Below are positions 18,101 to 24,742 of a DNA stretch of 26,490 nucleotides, piece by piece. The notes under the pieces are model-generated. The model was not told the origin of the DNA. It ran no database searches and saw nothing but the letters and a program-made list of their open reading frames with translations. The position numbers were made by a program, and so were the translations under genes. This stretch comes from a virus. The stretch is taken from positions 1 to 26,490 of the IMG/VR virus record IMGVR_UViG_3300031621_000027. One strand, written 5' to 3'. Each line of letters starts with the position of its first letter. The first letter of the stretch is position 1.

Positions 18101-20752
18101 AAAACTTTAATCGCACTACAAGAAACCGGAGTTATTCCTGAAAGTGTAGTCATTAATTCGGAAATGAAAAGGCTTTCTGACCTTAAAGAACAAGAATCCG
18201 ACAACGCGAAAAAAGTCAACGATGAAGAAATAAAAAATCTTGATCTAGTTAGAAAAAAGTTAAATATGGAAAAGTCAACTCTGGCCTATAATGAGCAAAG
18301 ATTAAAAAACTTACGGAACACTCCTCACCACGAACTAGATGCAGTTTTTAAAGATGAACTAAAAACAAGCAAAGTAAAACTGGACTTAGCGTATGAAGCT
18401 TTAAGAAATAAAGAAATCTACCAGAGGGACGGAGAAGGTCTCGTCTTGCTTCAATCAGAACAGCTCTCTGAGGCGATGAAGTCAGTAGCTTTAGAGAGGG
18501 AGGCTACAAGAATCAAGAGAGCAAGAATTGCGGCTGAAGAGGCGAACTTAAGCTTACAACAAGAAGTCGCTAAGTCAATCCGAGAAGGAGTTCAACTCAA
18601 AAACGAAGAGTCGCCAAAAAGAATTAGAGATTCGCAAACCGAAAGTCAAGAGAAATCTGTAAAAAATAAAATAACAGGCAAAAACACCTTCGAGACAAAC
18701 ACTGAAGAGAAGTTGAATAACTTGGGCATTGAGGCTACGGAACTTGCAGCGCAATTTGCTTCAGATAGAGATTCTGGACTTTTCGTTGAGGAGGCTCTTT
18801 CAGGCATGGGTCAATCTGCTAGAGATTATGAAAAGGCTATGATAAAAGCTAAAACGAAATTAGACAACAATGAATTCGGACGAGAGGGCTTACGAGAGAT
18901 AGGCACAAATAGAATGAATATGCTCGGCAAAGAGAAAAGCCTTCAAGCTCAGGTAGGATTTTATCAATCCGAAGATAACTCTGGCAGATCTTCGGAAGTT
19001 GCCCTCGAACTTGCTCAGCACGAAAAAGAACTGAATTTCGAGAGGGGTAACGGCACTTTATTTGCCGACTCTCTGGCTGTTAAAATTGCCGAAGCTAATG
19101 TGCAGATGGAAAGATTTGGTGAAACTTTAGCTAATACAGCCTTTGACTCCGTAAAAGATGGATTCAAGGGAATGCTTAAGGATATGGGTGACAGCAGTAA
19201 AAGTGTCGGTGACACAATACTTAACTTCTTTGGCGGAATTGCAGGTAAAATCCACGACGCTTTAGTGGAAAGGGCGGCAGCTCAAATTACTTCTGGTATT
19301 TTTGAAATGACAGGCATGTCTGGAGCTGGCGGAATGTACAAAGGAGGCATGGTTTCTCGATACGCAGCTGGAGGTTCGACTAGGTCAGTGCCAGCAATGT
19401 TAACGGCGGGAGAGGTGGTAGTAAGGAAGAAGGTTGTCGACCGCTTAGGTAAAGGCTCTCTTGATAAAATCAACCAATCAGGATCTCTTGAAGATTTGTA
19501 CGACAAGCCAAATCAAGATAATTTCGAAATGTTTAACAGTGGAGGTGTGGTTGCTCCTTCGATAATGAGGCTTAAAGACGGAGGCTCCATGGACAACTAC
19601 TTAGCCAAAAGAAATAAAGGTACCGACAGAGTTTCTCAGAACGAAAGAACTACCGTTGACGGAGAAATTATTAACAGTTTCACGAATACTCTCGCTAAGT
19701 TTATGGGTGGCATGGTCAAAATGAATTTTGGCGGCGATGTTTTAGGCGGGCTGCAAAGCAGTAAAAACGATACTGCTGGAGAAAAAATCGCCAAAGGCGG
19801 AGGCTATCTAGCTGGATCTTCATTAGCGGCATACGAAGACAGAGAAGAGGAAGAATATCAAGGCCCAACAGCCCCTAAAGCTCCTCAAAAACTCAACACT
19901 AATTCTACACTAGACATTGACCCAACGAGCAGAATGATGAGTGCTAGATATAGATCTCAAGATCAATATTCTAAAGATTATGGCAAATACTTATTGGATA
20001 AATATCAATACGATACAGACCAAAAAAATGCTGAAGTTAAGGGCAGAGCTTCGATGCTACAAGCGATAGGTGGATCTGCAGCTCTCGCTGGAGGAATGGC
20101 TCTTGGAAATAAAATGTTCAACAAGAAGGGGCCCGACATGAGCGATACCCTTACTGAAAAAGACATGAACAAAAAAGCTAGAAATCACAAAGACTACACT
20201 GTTAATGGAGTCACCATTAATGGCAATTACAACAATCCAGATGCGGGTAGAACAAATTATTTCAATGGAGGTCAAGTTCAGTCTTCAAATGTAAACTCTA
20301 TTCATATGAATAAAGGAGGTCACGTTTATTCTTCAGTAAACAGTCCTACCGTAAACAAAATGAGCAGTGGGGGAAAAGTTTTTGGGCCTAACGGTATTGA
20401 TAAAGTTGGGCCAGTAATGCTTGATCGTGGAGAATATGTAATTAAAGCTGCAAGTGTGAATAAAGTTGAAAAACAATACCCTGGATTCTTTGATCAATTA
20501 AACTCCATGAAAATGAATCAAGGTGGACCTGTAGACTCAGCTCCAAATATAACTAACAACAAATCTGAAAACAATACATCTAGCGAATCCTCCAGCAATG
20601 TTACTATTAATATTAATGTTTCATCCTCTGGAGAGACTTCTGTGGACGGAGGAGCTCCAGATCAACAAGCCATGGCTTCTAGAATTAAGGATGTTGTGGT
20701 TGGAGTAATATCCCAAGAGAAAAGAGTAGGAGGAATGCTTCGTGGCAACTAA
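12182..20752 (+). CDS. H: Tail tape measure protein with embedded nuclease-like modules (2856 aa)
   Basis: The tape measure sets tail length, fills the tube lumen and is released on infection. Evidence: size; a TP901-type core at residues about 85-330 (VEKVLTDINVVLGTTAANL, then repeated AADS/ALARAGA helical segments); hydrophobic stretches at about 60-80, 418-437 and 1490-1512; a long helical, coiled-coil-rich region (about 1540-2230). The C-terminus has two GGx-type blocks with VPAMLTAGEVVVR (about 2400) and VGPVMLDRGEYVIK (about 2742), typical of tape measures. AAGGA lies 7 nt before the ATG. Unusual: residues 544-1372 contain seven G[FLI][VI]PNF motifs dividing off modules, including PD-(D/E)XK-like and SNase-like domains. 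The C-terminus overlaps the next gene by 11 nt. The gene follows two putative chaperones. H is used for its lambda position; sequence similarity to lambda H is not claimed. Confidence 0.93.
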   Translation: MSLNVRTEQVGLEESIQSVVRRINRRGLSVKIKSSDFTQPLGRITQKANEFTKSLEASNARVIAFGASAAIIGGVTRGFTELVGQAIKVEKVLTDINVVLGTTAANLSKFGDSLFKVARNTSQSLEAAAEAALEFSRQGLSMEETLRRTNDALILTRLTGLKAADSVKGLTAAVNGFADAGLNTTQIINKLAAVDVKFAVGADDLINALARAGAVAQDAGVNFDQLVGAVTSAQQITARGGAVIGNSFKTIFTRIQRGSTLDALEEMGIAVRDIRGNTMPALTVLKNLSDSYNDLGASTKAAVAEQVGGVFQINVLKAALKDLNKENSLYSQATRISSQATDQAQRKNEQLQKTISALAAQTSLTLQELASNIGDLTLAPGISQILEAVNSFGEGLNNLFGKNSEGLGADFAKGIMRGLGSVLAGPGVVLAFGVFAKLFSNALKFAKSSLKDILGIVTAKDRERGIQESIVMAMSQNKQLAIELNKYSGDKTKQEQIMLGVIKEQTHFLRQQQKIAATIAPGLARAGVNQSLTMGKNSRSNAEGFIPNFSSSSVTPYEKAKEESMAAKAGYRSGQVKKMNMLGLGEVIYNTNESVKTFSGMKQPAIIPPKDSRAGSKYGSKFMNKHGFDPYSPAASESEGSSNNSTYHKGFVPNFALPARQTGTMLNLPKAKMFVQHPRDRGWKKMESPLDNVAAKAARLKPMISELEKLGITALSRSFYFANQDASGRTSGARKVSDLGRGFSNDVVGSVYEEGLYNNKKSGLKGKGFIRTSNDSYKIKGKTATKKSGSGDGQGVVDFVRPGRLPIEAKHGYSPANLLAKSIFQASDRSIENFLKTKNINSSSFRKTKEERALRTANSLRGFKGSTIADAENLGLYGGFVPNFADDKVQPVKSISKIIDGDSIEADVLVGTQRVDHRLHGVDAVEKDQAYGTRATSIAKNFYNNKKGKTRLRDFRVQDGKAAYGRGLFKDQELARSLVEKGYGVPDAGYLNKGDYFKHQKIAETAKSKGVGIWRDKTPKGRYKHPKAKFYLHQQGVVQKTDQWKDVTVGSTRFKGRGNTNLSNKKHKGYADGGNKFSYSGLIPNFADFRTRGQKIQAVLSDPANKGIKFNNKLNNTKTFKTQARGGMFHSMYVESYLKTGNQSDLNYLVKAGYNKQELISLRRHKKSGGRVNVRGKGFVPNFLKTQEFSRTSRGASQFNSTNGLDLQTALSGGKGFRLSKFNFDKVRQFLNSSQFRQLPENIQTQLLNKLKIQSKFVKMGDVTRPYLKGKTSFPGRIAASSGFIPNFSSPLEDAISREKAAGIPKSMMKIESDPSLVMPENPLGLGVTNTRDEPAGIKQGINRAISMGIDPKTHGSSNNSTYASGIIPNFAQTLGPATNDSRERAGLDKRAAAATKEATEATSDLTGRLFAITSLTYMLEGAFSDMEGQAGSATKGFIGLVKGISQGALVFEALGPISKGFEGGLTKLSDKLSSSGGKIGKGFGGLVGKVAGAAKALPFLGAAVAGIMPIFDALKQNTDWFDSGLDALRKSAEKTSKTIDALGTAITSAESVESSKKELTELNNSAMAGTFEGEMKRLKLNQQLVKEQSNLAAQSGKLASQLDLTESEIKEMTSGTAAGMMKLQKAMLQAGQSIAMNTAVSSLITATEGNGDWVGDDGKDPLQASIEKTNIANMVATSTNDKDIDSEFQSLLNTLSGVEKEMKERVGPKGTGGQQSGLSIRIAKRRFAENDDLSPILKMQVQAALKGKLSIEKLKKHFEDQRKIVKELNNNEEEKLKIGEGELEYGRETKKLKQSIANSLAMRLKQAKFDLQFSKKEQSMTADSVAFRVKYNESLGKLTGAQKVQEAMTAKELKLQQDFANTQQEITDKYSAEGNKFISSLFKKPTGVIAPKLRQSTGVEGEEDEKVFSKSKEQLRVKLKKTSNSEALHDLPEVQKSLREFMTKLPKIESGPRIEAEFEKFLTGIQDLNVQEKTLIALQETGVIPESVVINSEMKRLSDLKEQESDNAKKVNDEEIKNLDLVRKKLNMEKSTLAYNEQRLKNLRNTPHHELDAVFKDELKTSKVKLDLAYEALRNKEIYQRDGEGLVLLQSEQLSEAMKSVALEREATRIKRARIAAEEANLSLQQEVAKSIREGVQLKNEESPKRIRDSQTESQEKSVKNKITGKNTFETNTEEKLNNLGIEATELAAQFASDRDSGLFVEEALSGMGQSARDYEKAMIKAKTKLDNNEFGREGLREIGTNRMNMLGKEKSLQAQVGFYQSEDNSGRSSEVALELAQHEKELNFERGNGTLFADSLAVKIAEANVQMERFGETLANTAFDSVKDGFKGMLKDMGDSSKSVGDTILNFFGGIAGKIHDALVERAAAQITSGIFEMTGMSGAGGMYKGGMVSRYAAGGSTRSVPAMLTAGEVVVRKKVVDRLGKGSLDKINQSGSLEDLYDKPNQDNFEMFNSGGVVAPSIMRLKDGGSMDNYLAKRNKGTDRVSQNERTTVDGEIINSFTNTLAKFMGGMVKMNFGGDVLGGLQSSKNDTAGEKIAKGGGYLAGSSLAAYEDREEEEYQGPTAPKAPQKLNTNSTLDIDPTSRMMSARYRSQDQYSKDYGKYLLDKYQYDTDQKNAEVKGRASMLQAIGGSAALAGGMALGNKMFNKKGPDMSDTLTEKDMNKKARNHKDYTVNGVTINGNYNNPDAGRTNYFNGGQVQSSNVNSIHMNKGGHVYSSVNSPTVNKMSSGGKVFGPNGIDKVGPVMLDRGEYVIKAASVNKVEKQYPGFFDQLNSMKMNQGGPVDSAPNITNNKSENNTSSESSSNVTININVSSSGETSVDGGAPDQQAMASRIKDVVVGVISQEKRVGGMLRGN
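13848..14149 (+). other. Linker-type module copy 1 (tape-measure residues about 556-656)
   Basis: Contains EKAKEESMAAKAG, MLGLGEVIYNTNES, FDPYSPAAS and SSNNSTY ahead of a GFVPNF motif. The order of elements matches a second module at residues about 1292-1372 (EKAAGIPKSMM, PLGLGVTNTRDEP, MGIDPKTH, SSNNSTY). The two are diverged duplicates flanking the nuclease-bearing part. Confidence 0.6.
14150..14815 (+). other. PD-(D/E)XK-type nuclease-like module in the tape measure (residues 657-878)
   Basis: Bounded by GFVPNF motifs at both ends. Contains a helix with VGSVYEEGL (E753), then VVDFVRPGRLPIEAKHG. This gives D798, nine residues, then E808-A809-K810, the D-x(n)-E-x-K signature of this nuclease superfamily, preceded by the usual helical glutamate. 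A helix-rich segment follows (SPANLLAKSIFQA). The assignment comes from the motif and its spacing only. Confidence 0.6.
14857..15234 (+). other. Staphylococcal-nuclease-like (SNase/thermonuclease) domain in the tape measure (residues about 892-1018)
   Basis: Follows the SNase pattern in order: KIIDGDSIEADV (D900 and D902), RLHGVDAVE (R918, D923, E926), AYGRGLF (R966), LVEKGYG and a closing GVGIW (W1014). The positions matching the SNase calcium ligands D21 and D40 and the catalytic R35, E43 and R87 are all present. The family's usual Thr after D40 is Ala here. The domain has no signal peptide of its own and lies in frame between GFVPNF and GLIPNF motifs. Confidence 0.8.
15443..15712 (+). other. 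Unrecognised basic module in the tape measure (residues 1088-1177)
   Basis: About 90 residues between GLIPNF and GFVPNF motifs, rich in Lys, Arg and Asn (FRTRGQKIQAVLSDPANK, SYLKTGNQSDLNYLVKAGY, LRRHKKSGG). No family recognised. The basic character would allow nucleic-acid binding. It could be a further cargo domain or part of the nuclease unit. Confidence 0.45.
15734..16027 (+). other. Unrecognised module in the tape measure (residues 1185-1282)
   Basis: About 98 residues between GFVPNF and GFIPNF motifs, basic, with predicted helices (FNFDKVRQFLNSSQFRQL, NIQTQLLNKLKIQSKF). No family recognised. Confidence 0.45.
16055..16297 (+). other. Linker-type module copy 2 (tape-measure residues about 1292-1372)
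   Basis: Closes the motif array. The PLGLGVTNTRDEP, DPKTH and SSNNSTY elements correspond to those of the first linker-type module, before the final GIIPNF motif. After this the sequence returns to ordinary helical tape-measure character. Confidence 0.55.
20728..20733 (+). promoter_or_regulatory. Strong ribosome binding site AGGAGG for a GTG start
   Basis: AGGAGG ends 8 nt before the GTG at 20742 and lies inside the end of the tape-measure gene. It supports the GTG as the real start, and is the best Shine-Dalgarno sequence in the window; most other genes here have weak or no such site. Confidence 0.75.
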
Positions 20753-21563
20753 AAATGCAATACAAAACTATGAGCAGCAATTTTATCTTTCTGGTATATT
20801 ACTGTCTGGAGTTACTAGTTTAAACGGAGGTTACTCAATAGAAGAAAACCCTATTAATATTATAGGTAAAGGTCACACATACCCAGTAACTCAGGGCCCA
20901 TTGGTTGGTAATTTTGAAATATCAAAATACTACATAGGTCAAGAGCCTCTACTTTACTATACTGGAGACTCTCCAATTAGCGGAAGTATTAACTTCGTGA
21001 ATGCTTCCTTAGGTAAAGGTCAGAGTTTTGGCTTCAATAGTGGGTACTTAACTGAATATAGTTTGTCTGCAGGTATAGGTAGAATACCTGAATCTACAGC
21101 CTCAATAGTTGTATATGGTGATATCGGCTCTGGAATTAATGCATCTGGCTCTCAACCGCACCCTAAGATTGAAATTCCCAACCAAGGATCTATATCACTA
21201 AATGCTAGCGGCTATCAAACCAATAGAATTACGGACTTCTCTTACTCAATGAGAATAGATAGATCCCCCGTATACAAAATAGGATCACCCTTTCCCGTTC
21301 AAGTTGATCGAGCCTTCCCTATTTCACAAGAAGCTACATTTAGTTTGGAAGTTCATGACTTTGAGATTAATAAAATTCAAGAGTATTTAATTTCTCCTAA
21401 ACAACAAAATTTAATTTTCGACCTCCAAAACCCGATCAACTCAACCTCCATCGAAACTTTCTCAATGAATAAAGCTAGACTACTAAGTCAATCAATTACT
21501 TCTAGGAGTGACGATGTATTGACTGTTAGTTTGCGTTATATTTCTTACATTAATAAAAAATGA
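20742..21563 (+). CDS. Tail-tube-like / distal-tail protein (273 aa)
   Basis: Starts at GTG with a strong AGGAGG site and overlaps the tape-measure end by 11 nt. Beta-rich throughout, with no membrane segment or signal peptide. It shares with the other tube-like proteins here a FGFNSGYLTEYSLSAG strand followed by ESTASIVVYGDI, and a second-half FSYSMRIDRSPVYKIGSPF motif ending in a PISQEATFSLEV strand. In lambda-type tails the genes right after the tape measure encode the tip. This one and the next probably form a distal-tail ring or tube cap that connects the shaft to the M/L/K/I tip proteins. It overlaps the next gene by 4 nt (ATGA), so the two are translationally coupled. Family naming is by internal paralogy only. 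Confidence 0.85.
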   Translation: MATKNAIQNYEQQFYLSGILLSGVTSLNGGYSIEENPINIIGKGHTYPVTQGPLVGNFEISKYYIGQEPLLYYTGDSPISGSINFVNASLGKGQSFGFNSGYLTEYSLSAGIGRIPESTASIVVYGDIGSGINASGSQPHPKIEIPNQGSISLNASGYQTNRITDFSYSMRIDRSPVYKIGSPFPVQVDRAFPISQEATFSLEVHDFEINKIQEYLISPKQQNLIFDLQNPINSTSIETFSMNKARLLSQSITSRSDDVLTVSLRYISYINKK

Positions 21564-22729
21564 CTTTCTTACCATATGAAGATGTACCCTTATATCTTGC
21601 CGTCAATGGTCATACGGGGGAATATATATTCGCCGAAAGTGCTCAGTTATCCGTCAGTCAAGCTCTAAGTGCTAACAGGCATATGGATGACCAAGTATTG
21701 CAGATCTGCGAATACGGACTTGGTGCCTCAATGAATTATGCACCAATTAATTTCGCTGCTAATGTCGACTTTCCTGTTGTATTAGGGCCAATAGATGGCC
21801 CACCTAAACCTCTAGCTACATCAATAAACAAAATACCTTCAGGAACAAAAATAACTTTTCCAAATGAGAAGCATTTGTTTTTTTCTAATGACGTGTTCCC
21901 GAATGGTCAAGAATACATAGTCTCTCTAAAAGCCCACAGTGGTGGATGGAATTTATCTTCAGATGAATCTCAAAGCGGTTACTTTGAGCCCATATTCGAC
22001 TACTCAACCCAAGCTCCAGTTGAAGGTTCTCTTTCTGTTAATTTTTATGTCAATACCGGAAACCTAAATAGCTTTTTCAACATTACAGGGCTATCAAATC
22101 CATCCCAGTATCCCCCGATTGATGAAGAGAAAATTACTGGCCACCTAGGAGACTTTAGATTCTCTGACGCTTATTTAACTGACTTCAACTTCTCTCTATC
22201 TCCCAATTCTATTTCTCAAGCATCAGCCTCTTTTAAGGTTTATGGGGAGCTGATTCATGATTCATCCGCAACCACAGCTTATTTCTCTTCCTCACTATAT
22301 CAACAGCAATCAGTACCTCACGGCAAGTATAGTCAAATCTTAGGATCCCAAGACGCTGGCATGAATCATCCTATATCATTTAGCTATGCAATATCTGTCG
22401 ACAGGAAGCCTAGATATTCAACTCCCACTGGATCCAGCTTTGAAAGTCAGGGTTTAGTTCCGGATAGAGTCTCTAAATCTTCCACAAAAATTACAATGTC
22501 CATGCAGGGAGAAAATTTAGATCCTAACATATTAATCAATGGCTTTGACGGAAAGAGGGCAAATCTTACAGCGGTAGTCAAAGATTTATCTTATGCAGGC
22601 TTTGAGGATAACTCTAACGGAACTTTACATACTTTTAATTGCAGCGGAGTGATAGACTCTCAATCTTTGTCTGTAGGTTCAGCGGGATACCTAAACGGCT
22701 CCGTATCAGTAAGTCAACTTTTAAGATAA
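21560..22729 (+). CDS. Second tail-tube-like / distal-tail protein (389 aa)
   Basis: ATGA-coupled to the preceding gene and joined to the next by TAATG. It shares the tube-like pattern: a GDFRFSDAYLTDFNFSLS strand, then SQASASFKVYGEL, and a second half with FSYAISVDRKPRYSTP, then a serine-rich stretch and KITMSMQGENLD. The C-terminus adds a further beta segment (GTLHTFNCSGVIDSQSLS). It is longer than its neighbour by an N-terminal 150 residues that contain ILGPIDGP-type loops I do not recognise. No signal peptide. Probable role: distal-tail or tail-tip ring, from position and paralogy. Confidence 0.85.
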   Translation: MTFLPYEDVPLYLAVNGHTGEYIFAESAQLSVSQALSANRHMDDQVLQICEYGLGASMNYAPINFAANVDFPVVLGPIDGPPKPLATSINKIPSGTKITFPNEKHLFFSNDVFPNGQEYIVSLKAHSGGWNLSSDESQSGYFEPIFDYSTQAPVEGSLSVNFYVNTGNLNSFFNITGLSNPSQYPPIDEEKITGHLGDFRFSDAYLTDFNFSLSPNSISQASASFKVYGELIHDSSATTAYFSSSLYQQQSVPHGKYSQILGSQDAGMNHPISFSYAISVDRKPRYSTPTGSSFESQGLVPDRVSKSSTKITMSMQGENLDPNILINGFDGKRANLTAVVKDLSYAGFEDNSNGTLHTFNCSGVIDSQSLSVGSAGYLNGSVSVSQLLR

Positions 22730-23859
22730 TGGACATCAAAAACACGAACTCTTTTGGAATAAACTTATCTCCATCCTTCGGAGCTTCCGCTTCTTTTTCC
22801 TCCGTTTCTGAATATGTTAATTACGGAGATAGTCATAGCCAGAGAATGCTAAAAGGTATAAACGGTTTGTCAATGTCTTTAGATTTGAGCTTCAATGAAC
22901 TAACTGATCCTGAATCTCAAGACCTAGTGAGCTTTCTGCAGAGCCAATTCCACTATCAAGAGCAAGCTTACTCTAATGATGGAAGCTTTAGCAATAAACG
23001 ACTAATTCCCTTTGCATACCAACCATTTTTTCCGTACAAAGAAAATCAATTTAATTGCTTAGAGTTCTCACATGATCAATCTTACTTTAATATTAACAAT
23101 ATATCAGCCAAGCTTGTAGCTATTGCCCCAAGCATACTTAATAGCATTGAGTCTGCAGTGGATCATAACCCAATTATTGACGGCACAATCAATGCCACAA
23201 TTAATGCAAACTCTTCCGTGTCTAACAACGGAGTACTTTTGCCATCCAACTCGTTTATCTACCAATCGGGCAATTACTCTCATGCAAAGATCACTTCTGA
23301 CTTTAATGTAACTAATGGCAATACCTCAGTCTTGTCTGCTGACGCTCCATTTAGGTTCAATGCTGGCAATGTATCGTGCAACCAAACAGCTATCAGGAAT
23401 TCAATTTATATCAACAACCCAAATGACTGCTCTTATTATCCATATGCTCCTATTGTGGCTGGAGGAAATTTAAGTTGTAGAATGTTTGACTTTAGGCCTA
23501 GCATTTCAGTTTCATTACAAAACTCCCCTAAGTACAAACAGAGCACAGCTTCTGATATTTATAAGAAATTTAATAAATATGGATTCAATCCTAATTTAAA
23601 TAATTTAAGATTGAGCTTTAAGGGTAGATCCGACCAAGAAGCTAAGCGAATTCTATTATTTCTTGAAAGTCATTTAGGATACAAAAAATTTGGATTCCAC
23701 CTTTCCAAAGATTATGTCGGGTCTAATTCAGATATAATAAATACATCCCCACACAGAAAAGGTATGTCATTTTTTTACTGCCCTGAATGGCAACATACAT
23801 TTACCTATAAAGATAATCATAATATATCTGCCTCTTTCGTGGAATGTATTGATTATTAA
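22729..23859 (+). CDS. M: Minor tail protein, gpM-like, with the M domain duplicated (376 aa)
   Basis: I place the start at the ATG at 22729, overlapping the preceding stop by one base (TAATG). The frame extends 30 codons further upstream but only inside the previous gene. Residues about 20-125 match the lambda gpM pattern: VNYGDSHSQRMLKGINGLS against the familiar V-x-FGDGYSQR-x3-GLN of gpM, followed by a FL-x-S helix. Residues about 285-376 repeat it: LSFKGRSDQEAKRILLFLES, then FYCPEWQHTFTYKDNHNISASF, like the C-terminal CxxW segment of gpM. Lambda gpM is a single domain of about 109 aa, so this is roughly three times that size with a middle insertion (residues about 130-280). It works in the tail tip between distal-tail protein and gpL. 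Confidence 0.8.
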   Translation: MDIKNTNSFGINLSPSFGASASFSSVSEYVNYGDSHSQRMLKGINGLSMSLDLSFNELTDPESQDLVSFLQSQFHYQEQAYSNDGSFSNKRLIPFAYQPFFPYKENQFNCLEFSHDQSYFNINNISAKLVAIAPSILNSIESAVDHNPIIDGTINATINANSSVSNNGVLLPSNSFIYQSGNYSHAKITSDFNVTNGNTSVLSADAPFRFNAGNVSCNQTAIRNSIYINNPNDCSYYPYAPIVAGGNLSCRMFDFRPSISVSLQNSPKYKQSTASDIYKKFNKYGFNPNLNNLRLSFKGRSDQEAKRILLFLESHLGYKKFGFHLSKDYVGSNSDIINTSPHRKGMSFFYCPEWQHTFTYKDNHNISASFVECIDY

Positions 23860-23872
23860 TTTATAATATATC

Positions 23873-24742
23873 ATGGAGAAATCTATACATAATGAAATAA
23901 TGGAGCTTGAGCCTTCGACCGTGGTTATTTTATACGAGTTGGTTCTCAAGGGTCATGCAGCAAGTTATTATTTTCATTCTGGGGAAAACGGCTACACTAA
24001 TGAGATCGTCTTTCAAGGTAATAATTATTACTACATACCAATTAAAACGGATGGTTTTGATTTTACTGATTCAAAGCTACCTCGACCTACATTGACAGTA
24101 GATAATACTGATTCTTTTTTCAGCTTGAAAACTAGATTCTTCAAAGACTTCATTGGTTTTACTTTTAAAAGAACCAGAACTTTTGTTAAGTTTCTAGCTG
24201 ATGTGAACTTCCCGAGTAATGTGAACCCTTTTGGAACGCCTACAGAAGTTTCATTTCCAGTAGAGCAGTATGTAATCAATAAAAAGAATGCAGAGAATCA
24301 AAACTTAATTCAATTCGAACTAGTATCTCCTCTAGAAAAAGAGTCGGCATTCATTCCAAATAGAAAAATAGTATACAATACATGTCAATGGAAATATCGC
24401 AGTAATATAGGTTGCGGATATAATGGGCTACCTGTCACTGATATCAAGGGCAATTTTATAAACTTCACTCCAGCTGGCCCAACCCAAACCTTTGATCCAT
24501 CCACAACTTATAATTCAGGAAATTACGTTATGCTCGACTCGCCGCCAAACTCTTCTGACCCAGATAGAGTTTATGTGTGTGTTCAAAATGGCACTCTAGG
24601 GAAAAATCCAGCCACAGACAAGTCTTCTTGGATTGCGGACGATTGCCCTAAAAACATTTCTGGATGCCGATGCCGCTTTCAGGGAGTAGAAAGCACGAAT
24701 GGATTACCTTTTGGAGGATTTCCTGGGACTTGGGAATACTAA
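23873..24742 (+). CDS. L: Minor tail protein L, Fe-S cluster type, with an inserted carbohydrate-binding-like segment (289 aa)
   Basis: Aligns along its length with lambda gpL: VVILYEL near residue 17, VFQGNNYYYIPIKTDGFDF, RPTLTVDN, the FLADVNF strand and the final FGGFPG. The four cysteines that hold the [4Fe-4S] cluster in gpL are kept: C171 and C181 (CQWKYRSNIGC), C258 and C265 (CPKNISGC), with an extra C267. In lambda the two pairs are about 22 residues apart; here the gap is 76, because a segment is inserted (FDPSTTYNSGNYVMLD and on to VCVQNGTLGKN, then SSWI). It looks like a CBM5/12-type chitin-binding fold. Function: tail-tip assembly and host contact. The start ATG has no Shine-Dalgarno; M10 is an alternative start. 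Confidence 0.88.
   Translation: MEKSIHNEIMELEPSTVVILYELVLKGHAASYYFHSGENGYTNEIVFQGNNYYYIPIKTDGFDFTDSKLPRPTLTVDNTDSFFSLKTRFFKDFIGFTFKRTRTFVKFLADVNFPSNVNPFGTPTEVSFPVEQYVINKKNAENQNLIQFELVSPLEKESAFIPNRKIVYNTCQWKYRSNIGCGYNGLPVTDIKGNFINFTPAGPTQTFDPSTTYNSGNYVMLDSPPNSSDPDRVYVCVQNGTLGKNPATDKSSWIADDCPKNISGCRCRFQGVESTNGLPFGGFPGTWEY

Noticed and set aside
22639-22728. Upstream start of the gpM-like gene
   Set aside because: Lies wholly inside the previous gene, and the gpM-type N-terminus starts at the ATG at 22729, which forms a TAATG junction.
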